A stretch of DNA of 9,044 bases. Source: JAQGHR01 sp031411935. GTDB lineage: Bacteria > Planctomycetota > Planctomycetia > Isosphaerales > Isosphaeraceae. Below, one piece after another: positions 1 through 5,597 of this stretch. The first letter of the stretch is position 1, and each line of letters opens with the position of its first letter. The notes beneath the pieces are model-generated. The model made no database searches. It was not told the DNA's origin and worked only from the letters and a program-made list of their open reading frames with translations. The stretch spans positions 1 through 9,044 of the forward strand of contig JANOBY010000754.1 in the NCBI GenBank assembly GCA_031411935.1. The letters are read 5' to 3'. The position numbers and the translations under genes are program-made.

Positions 1-260
1 GTCGGGTCGAACCCGCCGGCCCCGGCCCCGCTCACGCCCTGGTGGCCGAAGCGGTCGTAGCGCCCCCGCTTCTCGGAGTCCGAGAGCACGGCGTAGGCCT
101 CGGCCGCCTCCTTGAAGCGCACCTCGGCCTGGTCGTCCCCCGGATTCTTGTCGGGGTGGAACTTCAACGCCATCTGGCGATAGCTCTTCTTGATCTCCTC
201 GAACGAGGCCTCGCGACGGACGCTCAGCACCTCGTAATAGTCTCGCTTGGTCGTCGCCAT
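1..260 (-). CDS. dnaJ: DnaJ-type co-chaperone, N-terminal part (cut by window edge)
   Basis: This is the first 86 codons of a J-domain protein, read leftwards off the window. DnaJ (Hsp40) delivers unfolded client proteins to DnaK in the cytoplasm and stimulates its ATPase. A complete J domain is visible: it opens with DYYEVLSV (residues 7-14), has the invariant HPD tripeptide at 35-37 that contacts DnaK, and ends with the helix IV motif YDRFG at 68-72. A Gly/Ala-rich stretch (GAGAGGFDP) follows at once, as in the G/F linker of true DnaJ. The zinc-finger and C-terminal substrate domains would lie outside the window, so a DnaJ-like or CbpA-type protein cannot be excluded. The ATG at 258-260 fits the usual distance to the J domain, although no strong Shine-Dalgarno sequence precedes it. 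The gene is divergent from the desaturase. No CIRCE (HrcA) element is visible upstream. Confidence 0.9.
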   Translation of the reverse strand, partial: MATTKRDYYEVLSVRREASFEEIKKSYRQMALKFHPDKNPGDDQAEVRFKEAAEAYAVLSDSEKRGRYDRFGHQGVSGAGAGGFDP

Positions 261-324
261 CGGCACGGGGTCTCGAACGGGAGGGACGGGTCAGGCGCAA
301 ACGTGGCCTTCATGCGAAGGATGA

Positions 325-358
325 ATTCTATCATAGGCGACCCATCCCGGAAACGAGT
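325..358 (-). promoter_or_regulatory. Candidate promoter region for dnaJ
   Basis: Reading the minus strand, two overlapping -10-like hexamers occur: TATGAT (330-335) and TAGAAT (325-330), each matching TATAAT at five of six positions. TAGAAT has a weak -35 candidate, TTTCCG (348-353), at 17 bp spacing. The site lies about 65-75 bases upstream of the dnaJ ATG in an unusually AT-rich stretch. The -35 match is poor, so this is a suggestion only; it does not resemble a heat-shock sigma-32 promoter. Confidence 0.3.
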
Positions 359-366
359 TCGCGAAC
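357..366. repeat. 10-bp perfect palindrome GTTCGCGAAC in the dnaJ/desaturase spacer
   Basis: GTTCGCGAAC is its own reverse complement. It lies just upstream of the candidate dnaJ -10 hexamers. A dyad there could bind a dimeric regulator, but a single 10-bp palindrome in GC-rich DNA can arise by chance. It matches neither the CIRCE element nor the GAAC-N4-GTTC LexA box, in which the half-sites are the other way round. Confidence 0.3.
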
Positions 367-430
367 AAGGGGAAGACCTCGAAGAAGCTGCCAAACCGGA
401 ATTTTTCGCCGCATCCTGCCCAATCTGTTT

Positions 431-452
431 TTCATGTCATAATTCATGTAAT
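431..452. repeat. Tandem direct repeat TTCATGTNAT upstream of the desaturase
   Basis: Two copies of a 10-base element, TTCATGTCAT (431-440) and TTCATGTAAT (443-452), match at nine of ten positions with a 12-bp period. A perfect 8-bp inverted repeat, CATAATTC (438-445) and GAATTATG (487-494), overlaps them. They lie in the AT-rich core of the 328-base divergent spacer (261-588), about 140-160 bases upstream of the desaturase start. Nothing in this spacer looks like a gene. The repeats may be operator half-sites, but no regulator family is identified. Confidence 0.35.
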
Positions 453-588
453 CGACGTGATCTTCCTAGATTCGCGCGACTTGCTCGAATTATGTCTGAT
501 TCTTCCGTTTCAGGGGTGACGAAACCAACCTCTGACGGCCAGCGATCCCTCCCTTCCACCCAGGCCCACGCCTCGGAGCGGCCCGATC

Positions 589-1869
589 ATGCCCTCGACG
601 GTCGAAACGGACGTGCCCGACCACGCCGAGCTGAATCGTCGCATCATTCGACTGCGGGCTACCGACAACCGGACGAACCTGGGATATCTTGCCCTGGACT
701 ATCTCTGCCTGGTCGCGACGATCGGCGGGGCGATCTTCTTCGCCGAGCGGAGGGGGAGCTGGGGGATTTCGTGGTGGCTGAATGTGCCGGTCTTCGCGCT
801 GGCGATCGTGCTGATCGGCGCGTTGCAGCACCGGCTCTCGGGCCTGGCCCACGAGGCCTCGCACTTCAGCCTGTTGCGGAACAAGTACGCGAACGACCTG
901 GTCGCCGACCTGTTCTGCCTCTTCCCGATCTTCTCGACGCTGCACTTCTATCGCCTGTTCCACCTGGCGCACCATCAGTTCACGAACGACCCCGAGCGTG
1001 ACCCCGACCTCGTCAATCTTGGGCCAGGGAAGCGCGTCGAGGATTTCCCCATGGGCCGCGTGCAGACGATCATCAACGTGTACCTGCGTGCGATCGTCCT
1101 GCCCGTGTCGTTCGCCCGGTACCAGATGGAATACATCTACGTGAATTCCCTGGGCAAGGGCGGCAACGTGCTCATGAGGCGTGTGCCGGGCGGCGACGCC
1201 GATTCCCCCTGGCCGAGGACCGGGACGCTCCTTGGCCTGGGCTACCTGCTCGCCTACAACGTCGTCCTGCTTCGGCTCACGGCCACGGGAAACGGAGGGT
1301 GGATCCCGGCCGCCGCCGCGGTGTCCCTGATCCTGGCGTTCGCGGCGATGGCGGTCCTGCCGTCGAGCATCGACTTCCGGTCGCCGTTCCGCCAGCCCTA
1401 TTCGCCGAGGGTCGCCAGCCTGTATCGGTTGGCCTTCTACACGGTCGGGTTCGCGATCCTGGCCCACATCCGGTGGAAGACGAACGGCTCCTCGGCCATC
1501 TACCCGGTTCTCCTGTGGTGGGTCCCGCTGACCTCAAGTTTCATGTTCTTCATGTTCCTGCGGGACATTTATCAGCACACGAACGCCGACGAGGGCCGCC
1601 TCACGCATTCGCGGGTGTTCTTCTGCGACGCCTTCACGCGCTGGGCGGTCCTGATCCATGGCCAGGACATGCACATCCCGCATCACCTGTTCCCGACCGT
1701 GCCGCATTATCGCCTGCGGCAACTTCACGACGAGCTGAAGCGGTCGGATCGCGACTACGCGGCGCAGGTCGTGGAGTGCCAGGGGACGTTCGCCAACGGC
1801 GCGGGGCTTCCCACGATCCTCGACGTGCTGACCGAGCCCCGTCCGCCTCAATTGGAAGTCCTGGCCTGA
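589..1869 (+). CDS. Membrane fatty acid desaturase family protein
   Basis: A 426-residue integral membrane di-iron enzyme of the fatty acid desaturase superfamily (PF00487 type), which inserts a double bond into an acyl chain using O2 and an electron donor. The histidine boxes that ligate the di-iron centre are all present: HEASH (88-92), HLAHH (125-129) and HIPHH (362-366), with a further QHT at 329-331. Hydrophobic segments lie near residues 31-52, 61-81, 212-230, 238-258, 280-299 and 306-324, consistent with paired hairpins that put the boxes on the cytoplasmic face. The ATG at 589 follows GGAG (575-578) at 10-base spacing, which supports this start. No ferredoxin or cytochrome b5 domain is fused. 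Position specificity cannot be read from sequence, and related family members hydroxylate instead. The gene stands alone, divergent from dnaJ, so it probably uses its own promoter in the AT-rich spacer. Confidence 0.87.
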   Translation: MPSTVETDVPDHAELNRRIIRLRATDNRTNLGYLALDYLCLVATIGGAIFFAERRGSWGISWWLNVPVFALAIVLIGALQHRLSGLAHEASHFSLLRNKYANDLVADLFCLFPIFSTLHFYRLFHLAHHQFTNDPERDPDLVNLGPGKRVEDFPMGRVQTIINVYLRAIVLPVSFARYQMEYIYVNSLGKGGNVLMRRVPGGDADSPWPRTGTLLGLGYLLAYNVVLLRLTATGNGGWIPAAAAVSLILAFAAMAVLPSSIDFRSPFRQPYSPRVASLYRLAFYTVGFAILAHIRWKTNGSSAIYPVLLWWVPLTSSFMFFMFLRDIYQHTNADEGRLTHSRVFFCDAFTRWAVLIHGQDMHIPHHLFPTVPHYRLRQLHDELKRSDRDYAAQVVECQGTFANGAGLPTILDVLTEPRPPQLEVLA

Positions 1870-1880
1870 CGAGCCGTCAG
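1866..1880. terminator. Short perfect hairpin holding both convergent stop codons
   Basis: CTGACG (1866-1871) and CGTCAG (1875-1880) form a perfect 6-bp stem with a 3-base loop. The desaturase TGA (1867-1869) lies in one arm and the TGA of the minus-strand small membrane protein (plus-strand TCA, 1877-1879) in the other. The element reads the same from both strands, so it could act as a minimal bidirectional terminator. There is no T-tract on either side and the stem is short, so termination is only inferred. Confidence 0.35.
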
Positions 1881-2290
1881 TTGGTCGTGATCCGGATCAG
1901 GCTGGGATTCATGCCGTTGGAGTAATAGGCGGTGAGGACGAATTTGCGGAGCAGGCCCTTCCACGTGTAGGTGGCCTTCGACTCCGAACCCTCCTTCACG
2001 AGGGCACCATCCGGCGACCGGCCGATGATTCGCTCGACCTCCTCGCGGCTTGGCAGTTCGCCGAGCTGCGAGGTGGGGTCCGAAGCGTCGTCCTTCGGGA
2101 TCTTCGCCTCGATCGCCTTCACGGCGCGGTTGAAGCCGAAGTTGGCGGAGAATTCGAGCACGCAGATCGTGCCGGCCACCAGCAGGAGCACCACGCCAAG
2201 GGCGTTGCGGGCGGGAGAGACCTTGGCCCCGGTCTTGGTCGGGGGAGAGCTCGGTTGGGGAGTCGTTTCGCCTTCGTTCACGGTCGCCAT
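1877..2290 (-). CDS. Small single-helix membrane protein of unknown function
   Basis: A 137-residue protein that I do not recognise. Its N-terminus is rich in Pro, Thr and Ser (residues 8-20) with a few lysines and arginines up to residue 28. One transmembrane helix follows at about 29-48 (core ALGVVLLLVAGTICVL), then a polar domain of about 90 residues with a helical, charged stretch (55-80) and a C-terminal region rich in Tyr, Lys and Thr (YTWKGLLRKF and TAYYSNG). With no cleavage motif after the helix it is more likely a membrane anchor than a cleaved signal, leaving the C-terminal domain outside by the positive-inside rule. The ATG at 2288-2290 follows AGAGGA at 7-base spacing, which fixes the start. 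It is the last gene of the minus-strand run and may be co-transcribed with the acyltransferase 132 bases upstream, although a hairpin lies between them. Confidence 0.75.
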   Translation of the reverse strand: MATVNEGETTPQPSSPPTKTGAKVSPARNALGVVLLLVAGTICVLEFSANFGFNRAVKAIEAKIPKDDASDPTSQLGELPSREEVERIIGRSPDGALVKEGSESKATYTWKGLLRKFVLTAYYSNGMNPSLIRITTN

Positions 2291-2348
2291 CGCGGGATCC
2301 TCTAGGGGCTCGGGCTCGAGGGGTTGCCGGTCTCAACGGCCGGTGCCC

Positions 2349-2365
2349 TCGGGACGTGATCCCGA
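2349..2365 (-). terminator. Hairpin between the acyltransferase and the small membrane protein
   Basis: TCGGGA (2349-2354) and TCCCGA (2360-2365) make a perfect 6-bp, GC-rich stem with a 5-base loop. It lies 57 bases past the acyltransferase stop, in the 132-base spacer. No T-tract follows on the minus strand, so it is not a classical intrinsic terminator; it may be an RNA-end-protecting or attenuating hairpin. Confidence 0.3.
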
Positions 2366-2422
2366 AGAGCATAACGGCGCGAATCCCGTCCGCAAGCCTT
2401 GAAGCCAGGAATCCACTCGCGA

Positions 2423-3508
2423 TCAGGCCCCCGCGGGGACCTCGGCCGTCGGAAGGAACTCCGAACGGGGCCCCGTCGGACGCGCCCCGGCGTTGTAGGG
2501 GTAGCGATCCTTGAGAGAGAGGAGAGGAAGTTCGAGGTGACGCCACGAGATCGTCGCCACGACCCACGTGAGCCCCAATGCCACGGCATCCCGGCCCATC
2601 GAGGGGCCGAATCCCAGCCCCTGCGCGGCGGTGAAGACCAGGAAGAACACCAGCGCGTGGTAGAGATAAAGCCCATAGCTGATCTGGCCGAGATACACCA
2701 GCGGTCGCGACCTCAGCCACGCGGTCCACGCGGCCCCTCCACCCAGCACGAGCAGGCCAACCAGGCTGGCAAACAGGACGTTCAGGCCCAGCAACGCCGA
2801 GCCCGGCGGTTCGATCCACCCGTAGCGGGGCCCATAGAGCTTGGCGCTCGTGTAGACGAACATCGCGAGGGCCGAAAGGCCCAGGCCCGTGCGGAGGGTC
2901 CTTGTGCTCAGGCCCAGTCGGGCCTGGTCCCTCAGGAGCGACGCGACCAGGGCACCGCAGGCGAACCCGTCGCAGCGGGCCACCAGCACAAAAGGCGATG
3001 CGCCCATGCCGCGCATGGCCAGGGAAAGCGCAATGAACCCTCCGGCGAGCGGCCACACGCCCCTTCGGCCGAAGATCAGGAGCAGGGCCGGCCAGAGGAG
3101 GTAGAACTGCTCCTCGATGGCCAGCGTCCAGCAATGCCCGAAATACGCCGGGGACGCCGTGTGAGGGCCCGCGAGCCAGGGCAGGCCCTGGGTGAAGGTG
3201 AGCAGCGAGGGCAGATAGTTCAGCGGCAAGCGATCGCCCAGGCTGGCGTCCACGAGCACCAGCGCCGCGATCGCCAGCAGATACGGGGGCCAGATCCGCA
3301 GGCCGCGACGAATGTAGAACGCCCGCAAGAATCCGGGCGAATCCAGATGCTTGAGGATGATCGACGTGATCAGGTAGCCCGACAGGACGAAGAACAGATC
3401 GACGGCCGCCCACCCCATGGGCACCGCCCCACCCGGCCGAAGGTGGTACAGCAAGATCACGACCGCAGCCAGACCGCGCACGCCATCCAGTTCACGAATG
3501 CGTTCCAT
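2423..3508 (-). CDS. Acyltransferase-3 family integral membrane O-acyltransferase
   Basis: A 361-residue polytopic membrane protein of the acyltransferase 3 family (PF01757), whose members transfer acetyl or other acyl groups to sugars, lipids or antibiotics at the membrane. The family hallmarks are visible: the N-terminal RELDGVRGLAAVVILLYH (residues 5-22, with the conserved His at 22), DLFFVLSGYL (37-46), the arginine-rich loop IRRGLRIWPPY (66-76), WTLAIEEQFYL (127-137), and a late SYGLYLYH segment. About ten hydrophobic helices are apparent, and the length is normal for a single-domain member. The frame is open further upstream, to a TTG at 3572-3574. I chose the ATG at 3506-3508 because the family motif begins just after it and GGGAAGG (3517-3523) precedes it by 8 bases. 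The acceptor substrate is unknown; no polysaccharide gene is adjacent. Its ribosome-binding site may be occluded by upstream RNA pairing. Confidence 0.85.
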   Translation of the reverse strand: MERIRELDGVRGLAAVVILLYHLRPGGAVPMGWAAVDLFFVLSGYLITSIILKHLDSPGFLRAFYIRRGLRIWPPYLLAIAALVLVDASLGDRLPLNYLPSLLTFTQGLPWLAGPHTASPAYFGHCWTLAIEEQFYLLWPALLLIFGRRGVWPLAGGFIALSLAMRGMGASPFVLVARCDGFACGALVASLLRDQARLGLSTRTLRTGLGLSALAMFVYTSAKLYGPRYGWIEPPGSALLGLNVLFASLVGLLVLGGGAAWTAWLRSRPLVYLGQISYGLYLYHALVFFLVFTAAQGLGFGPSMGRDAVALGLTWVVATISWRHLELPLLSLKDRYPYNAGARPTGPRSEFLPTAEVPAGA

Positions 3509-3516
3509 CGCACGCG

Positions 3517-3628
3517 CCTTCCCGATCCATGGAGGTTCATCAGTGGGCCCGAGGGCCGAGTCGGGGGGACTCAAGCGGATCGTATCAGGATCGGGAAATC
3601 CGACCAGAGCAATCGCCCGACTCGGTCC
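3517..3628 (-). promoter_or_regulatory. Candidate RNA switch: interleaved inverted repeats over the acyltransferase RBS
   Basis: Two perfect 10-bp inverted repeats are interleaved in the aspS-acyltransferase spacer. Pair A is TTCCCGATCC (3519-3528) with GGATCGGGAA (3588-3597). Pair B is CCGAGTCGGG (3556-3565) with CCCGACTCGG (3616-3625), which extends to 3553 and 3628 through one G-U pair. In the minus-strand mRNA the order is B', A', B, A, so each helix encloses an arm of the other. They must therefore form either alternately or as a pseudoknot. Arm A overlaps the Shine-Dalgarno GGGAAGG (3517-3523), so the A helix would hide it, and the B helix could compete. This is inferred from sequence only. 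B arms are themselves near-palindromic (CCGA-N-TCGG), which weakens the B pairing as evidence and leaves a protein-binding dyad possible. Confidence 0.4.
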
Positions 3629-3635
3629 AGGTCGG

Positions 3636-5399
3636 TCACTCCACCGTCTTCACATGAAGCTCGCGAAGCTGCTTGAAGTCCACGGTGCCCGGTGCCCCGG
3701 TCATGAGGTCGGTGCCCTTGGCCGTCTTGGGGAAGGCGATGCAGTCGCGGATGTTCGTGAGCCCCGCGTAGAGCATGACCATGCGGTCCACGCCCAGCGC
3801 GATCCCTCCGTGGGGAGGGGCCCCGAACCGCAGGGCATTCAAGAGGAAGCCGAACTTCTCCTCGGCCTCCTCGACCGACAGGCCGAGCAGGGAGAAGATC
3901 CTGGACTGGATGATCGGGTCGTGGCACCGGATCGTGCCTCCGCCGCATTCCTCGCCGTTGACCACCAGGTCGTAGGCCTGGGCCCGGACCTTCGCCGGGT
4001 CGGTGTCCAGCAGGTGGAGGTCCTCGGGCAGGGGCATGGTGAACGGGTGATGCTCGGCCACGTAGCGGTTGTCCTCGGCGTCCCAGCCCAGGAGCGGGAA
4101 CTTCACGATCCACGAGTAGTGGAACGTCTTCGGGTCGTAGAGCTTCAGCTCGGCGCCCAGGCGGATGCGGAGCGTGGAGAGGCACTGCGAGGTGACCGAC
4201 TGGCTGTCGGCCACGATCAGGATCAGGTCGCCGGCCCTCGCGTCGAACCGCTCGCGGAGGGTGGTCTGCACGTCGGGAGGGAAGAACTTGGCGGTCGGCC
4301 CGGTGAAGGTGTCGGCCTCGACCTTCAGCCAGACGAGCCCCTTGGCGCCGAAGACCTTGATGGATTCGGTCATCGCGTCCAGGTCCTTGCGGCTGTAGCG
4401 CTCGGCCCCGCCCGGCGCGCACAGGCCGCGGACCCGGCCCCCGGCCTCGATCGCCTGGGAGAAGACCTTGAAGTCGGTGCGGCCGGCGATGTCGGCCAGG
4501 TCCTTCAGCTCCATCCCGAAGCGATAGTCGGGCCGGTCCACGCCGTACCGCTCCATCGCGTCGTGATACTCGATGCGGGTCAGGGGCAGGGTGAGCGTCT
4601 CGCCCGTGAGTTCCTGGGCGATCGCGGCCACCACGTTCTCCATGGTGCCGATCACGTCCTCGAACTCGACGAACGACATTTCCACGTCGAGCTGGGTGAA
4701 CTCGGGCTGGCGGTTGGCCCGCAGATCCTCATCGCGGAAGCAGCGAGCAACCTGGAAGTAGCGGTCGTACCCCGCAACCATCAGGATCTGCTTGTAGAGC
4801 TGAGGAGACTGCGGCAGGGCGTAGAAGTGCCCCGAGTGCAGGCGGCTGGGCACGAGGAAGTCGCGGGCGCCTTCGGGCGTGGACCGGCCCAGGACCGGGG
4901 TCTCCACCTCCACGAAGTCCAGGTCCGACATCGTGCGGCGCATGGTCTGGAGCATCTTGTGCCGCATGAGGAGGATGCGCTGCATTTCCGGGCGGCGGAG
5001 GTCCAGGTATCGGTGCGTGAGCCGCAATTCCTCGTTCGGCTCGGATCCGCCGGAGATCTCGAACGGGGGAGTCACCGTCTTGTTGAAGACCTCGAGCTCG
5101 GTGACCTGGACCTCGATGGCGCCGGTCTTGAGCTTCGGGTTCTCCTTGCCGGTGAGCCTGCGGGCGACGTTCCCCTTCACGCCGATCACGTATTCGGAGC
5201 GGAGGTCGTGGGCGCCCTGGATCAGGGCCTCGCTCACGCTGGGGTCGAACACGATCTGGGTCACGCCGTAGCGGTCGCGGAGGTCGATGAACACGAGCCC
5301 GCCATGGTCGCGACGGGTATCGACCCAGCCGTTAAGGATCACGGTCTGACCGGCGTGCTCGGCGTTCAAGGCGCCGCAGGTGTGCGTCCGCTTCAGCAT
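3636..5399 (-). CDS. aspS: Aspartyl-tRNA synthetase, bacterial type, predicted non-discriminating
   Basis: This 587-residue class IIb synthetase charges tRNA-Asp with aspartate in the cytoplasm. It shows the full bacterial architecture: an N-terminal OB-fold anticodon-binding domain (to about 110), the catalytic core, and a GAD insertion (about 290-420). Motif 1 holds VETPVL (165-170), followed by STPEGARDF (173-181) with the aspartate-binding Glu176. Gln200 and Lys203 match E. coli Gln195 and Lys198. Motif 2 has FRDE at 221-224 and motif 3 has GVDR at 536-539. In the anticodon-binding domain His32 aligns with E. coli Leu30 and Gly84 with Lys81. His and Gly at these places mark the Pseudomonas aeruginosa enzyme, which also charges tRNA-Asn, so a non-discriminating enzyme is predicted. 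The ATG at 5397-5399 is followed at once by the conserved start of the OB fold. No clear Shine-Dalgarno is seen. Confidence 0.97.
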   Translation of the reverse strand: MLKRTHTCGALNAEHAGQTVILNGWVDTRRDHGGLVFIDLRDRYGVTQIVFDPSVSEALIQGAHDLRSEYVIGVKGNVARRLTGKENPKLKTGAIEVQVTELEVFNKTVTPPFEISGGSEPNEELRLTHRYLDLRRPEMQRILLMRHKMLQTMRRTMSDLDFVEVETPVLGRSTPEGARDFLVPSRLHSGHFYALPQSPQLYKQILMVAGYDRYFQVARCFRDEDLRANRQPEFTQLDVEMSFVEFEDVIGTMENVVAAIAQELTGETLTLPLTRIEYHDAMERYGVDRPDYRFGMELKDLADIAGRTDFKVFSQAIEAGGRVRGLCAPGGAERYSRKDLDAMTESIKVFGAKGLVWLKVEADTFTGPTAKFFPPDVQTTLRERFDARAGDLILIVADSQSVTSQCLSTLRIRLGAELKLYDPKTFHYSWIVKFPLLGWDAEDNRYVAEHHPFTMPLPEDLHLLDTDPAKVRAQAYDLVVNGEECGGGTIRCHDPIIQSRIFSLLGLSVEEAEEKFGFLLNALRFGAPPHGGIALGVDRMVMLYAGLTNIRDCIAFPKTAKGTDLMTGAPGTVDFKQLRELHVKTVE

Positions 5400-5449
5400 G
5401 AATGAACTCGGAACTTTGCGTTCGGGTGGGGTCGCTTACGGAAGACAAG

Positions 5450-5478
5450 AGTATGGCACATCCACGGGCTGGTTTCGA
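5450..5478 (-). promoter_or_regulatory. Candidate promoter for aspS
   Basis: On the minus strand, TCGAAA (5473-5478) and CATACT (5450-5455) are separated by exactly 17 bases and each match the sigma-70 hexamers at four of six positions. The -10 element lies 50 bases upstream of the aspS ATG. The 198-base spacer between aroA and aspS supports an independent promoter. No T-box or other known leader motif is seen; the spacer also contains a GGAGGCCTCC palindrome at 5510-5519. Confidence 0.4.
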
Positions 5479-5597
5479 GAGCGTGGTGCACCCTTTAGCA
5501 TGGACACCCGGAGGCCTCCTGAGGTTCTTTTTCGATCGCTCGGACCGTCCCTCGGCGGTGAGAATCCTCGGATTGGGTGCGAACGGGAGGATCGTGA

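Noticed and set aside
261..588. Search for a CIRCE element upstream of dnaJ.
   Set aside because: No TTAGCACTC-N9-GAGTGCTAA or close variant is present.
1848..3413. A long minus-strand frame of 521 codons across the small membrane protein and the acyltransferase.
   Set aside because: It is compositionally odd (rich in Arg, Gly, Pro and Ala) and overlaps two better supported genes on the same strand.
2399..3676. A 425-codon plus-strand frame opposite the acyltransferase gene.
   Set aside because: It is a highly charged, Gln/Arg-rich sequence typical of the antisense frame of a GC-rich membrane protein gene, with no recognisable motif.
3417..5405. A 662-codon plus-strand frame opposite aspS.
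   Set aside because: It mirrors the codons of a certain aminoacyl-tRNA synthetase gene and has only His/Glu/Gly/Leu-rich low-complexity character.
5508..5532. GGAGGCCTCC palindrome followed by a T-rich run on the plus strand, resembling an intrinsic terminator.
   Set aside because: The T-run is on the strand opposite to aroA and aspS transcription, and the palindrome has no room for a proper loop.
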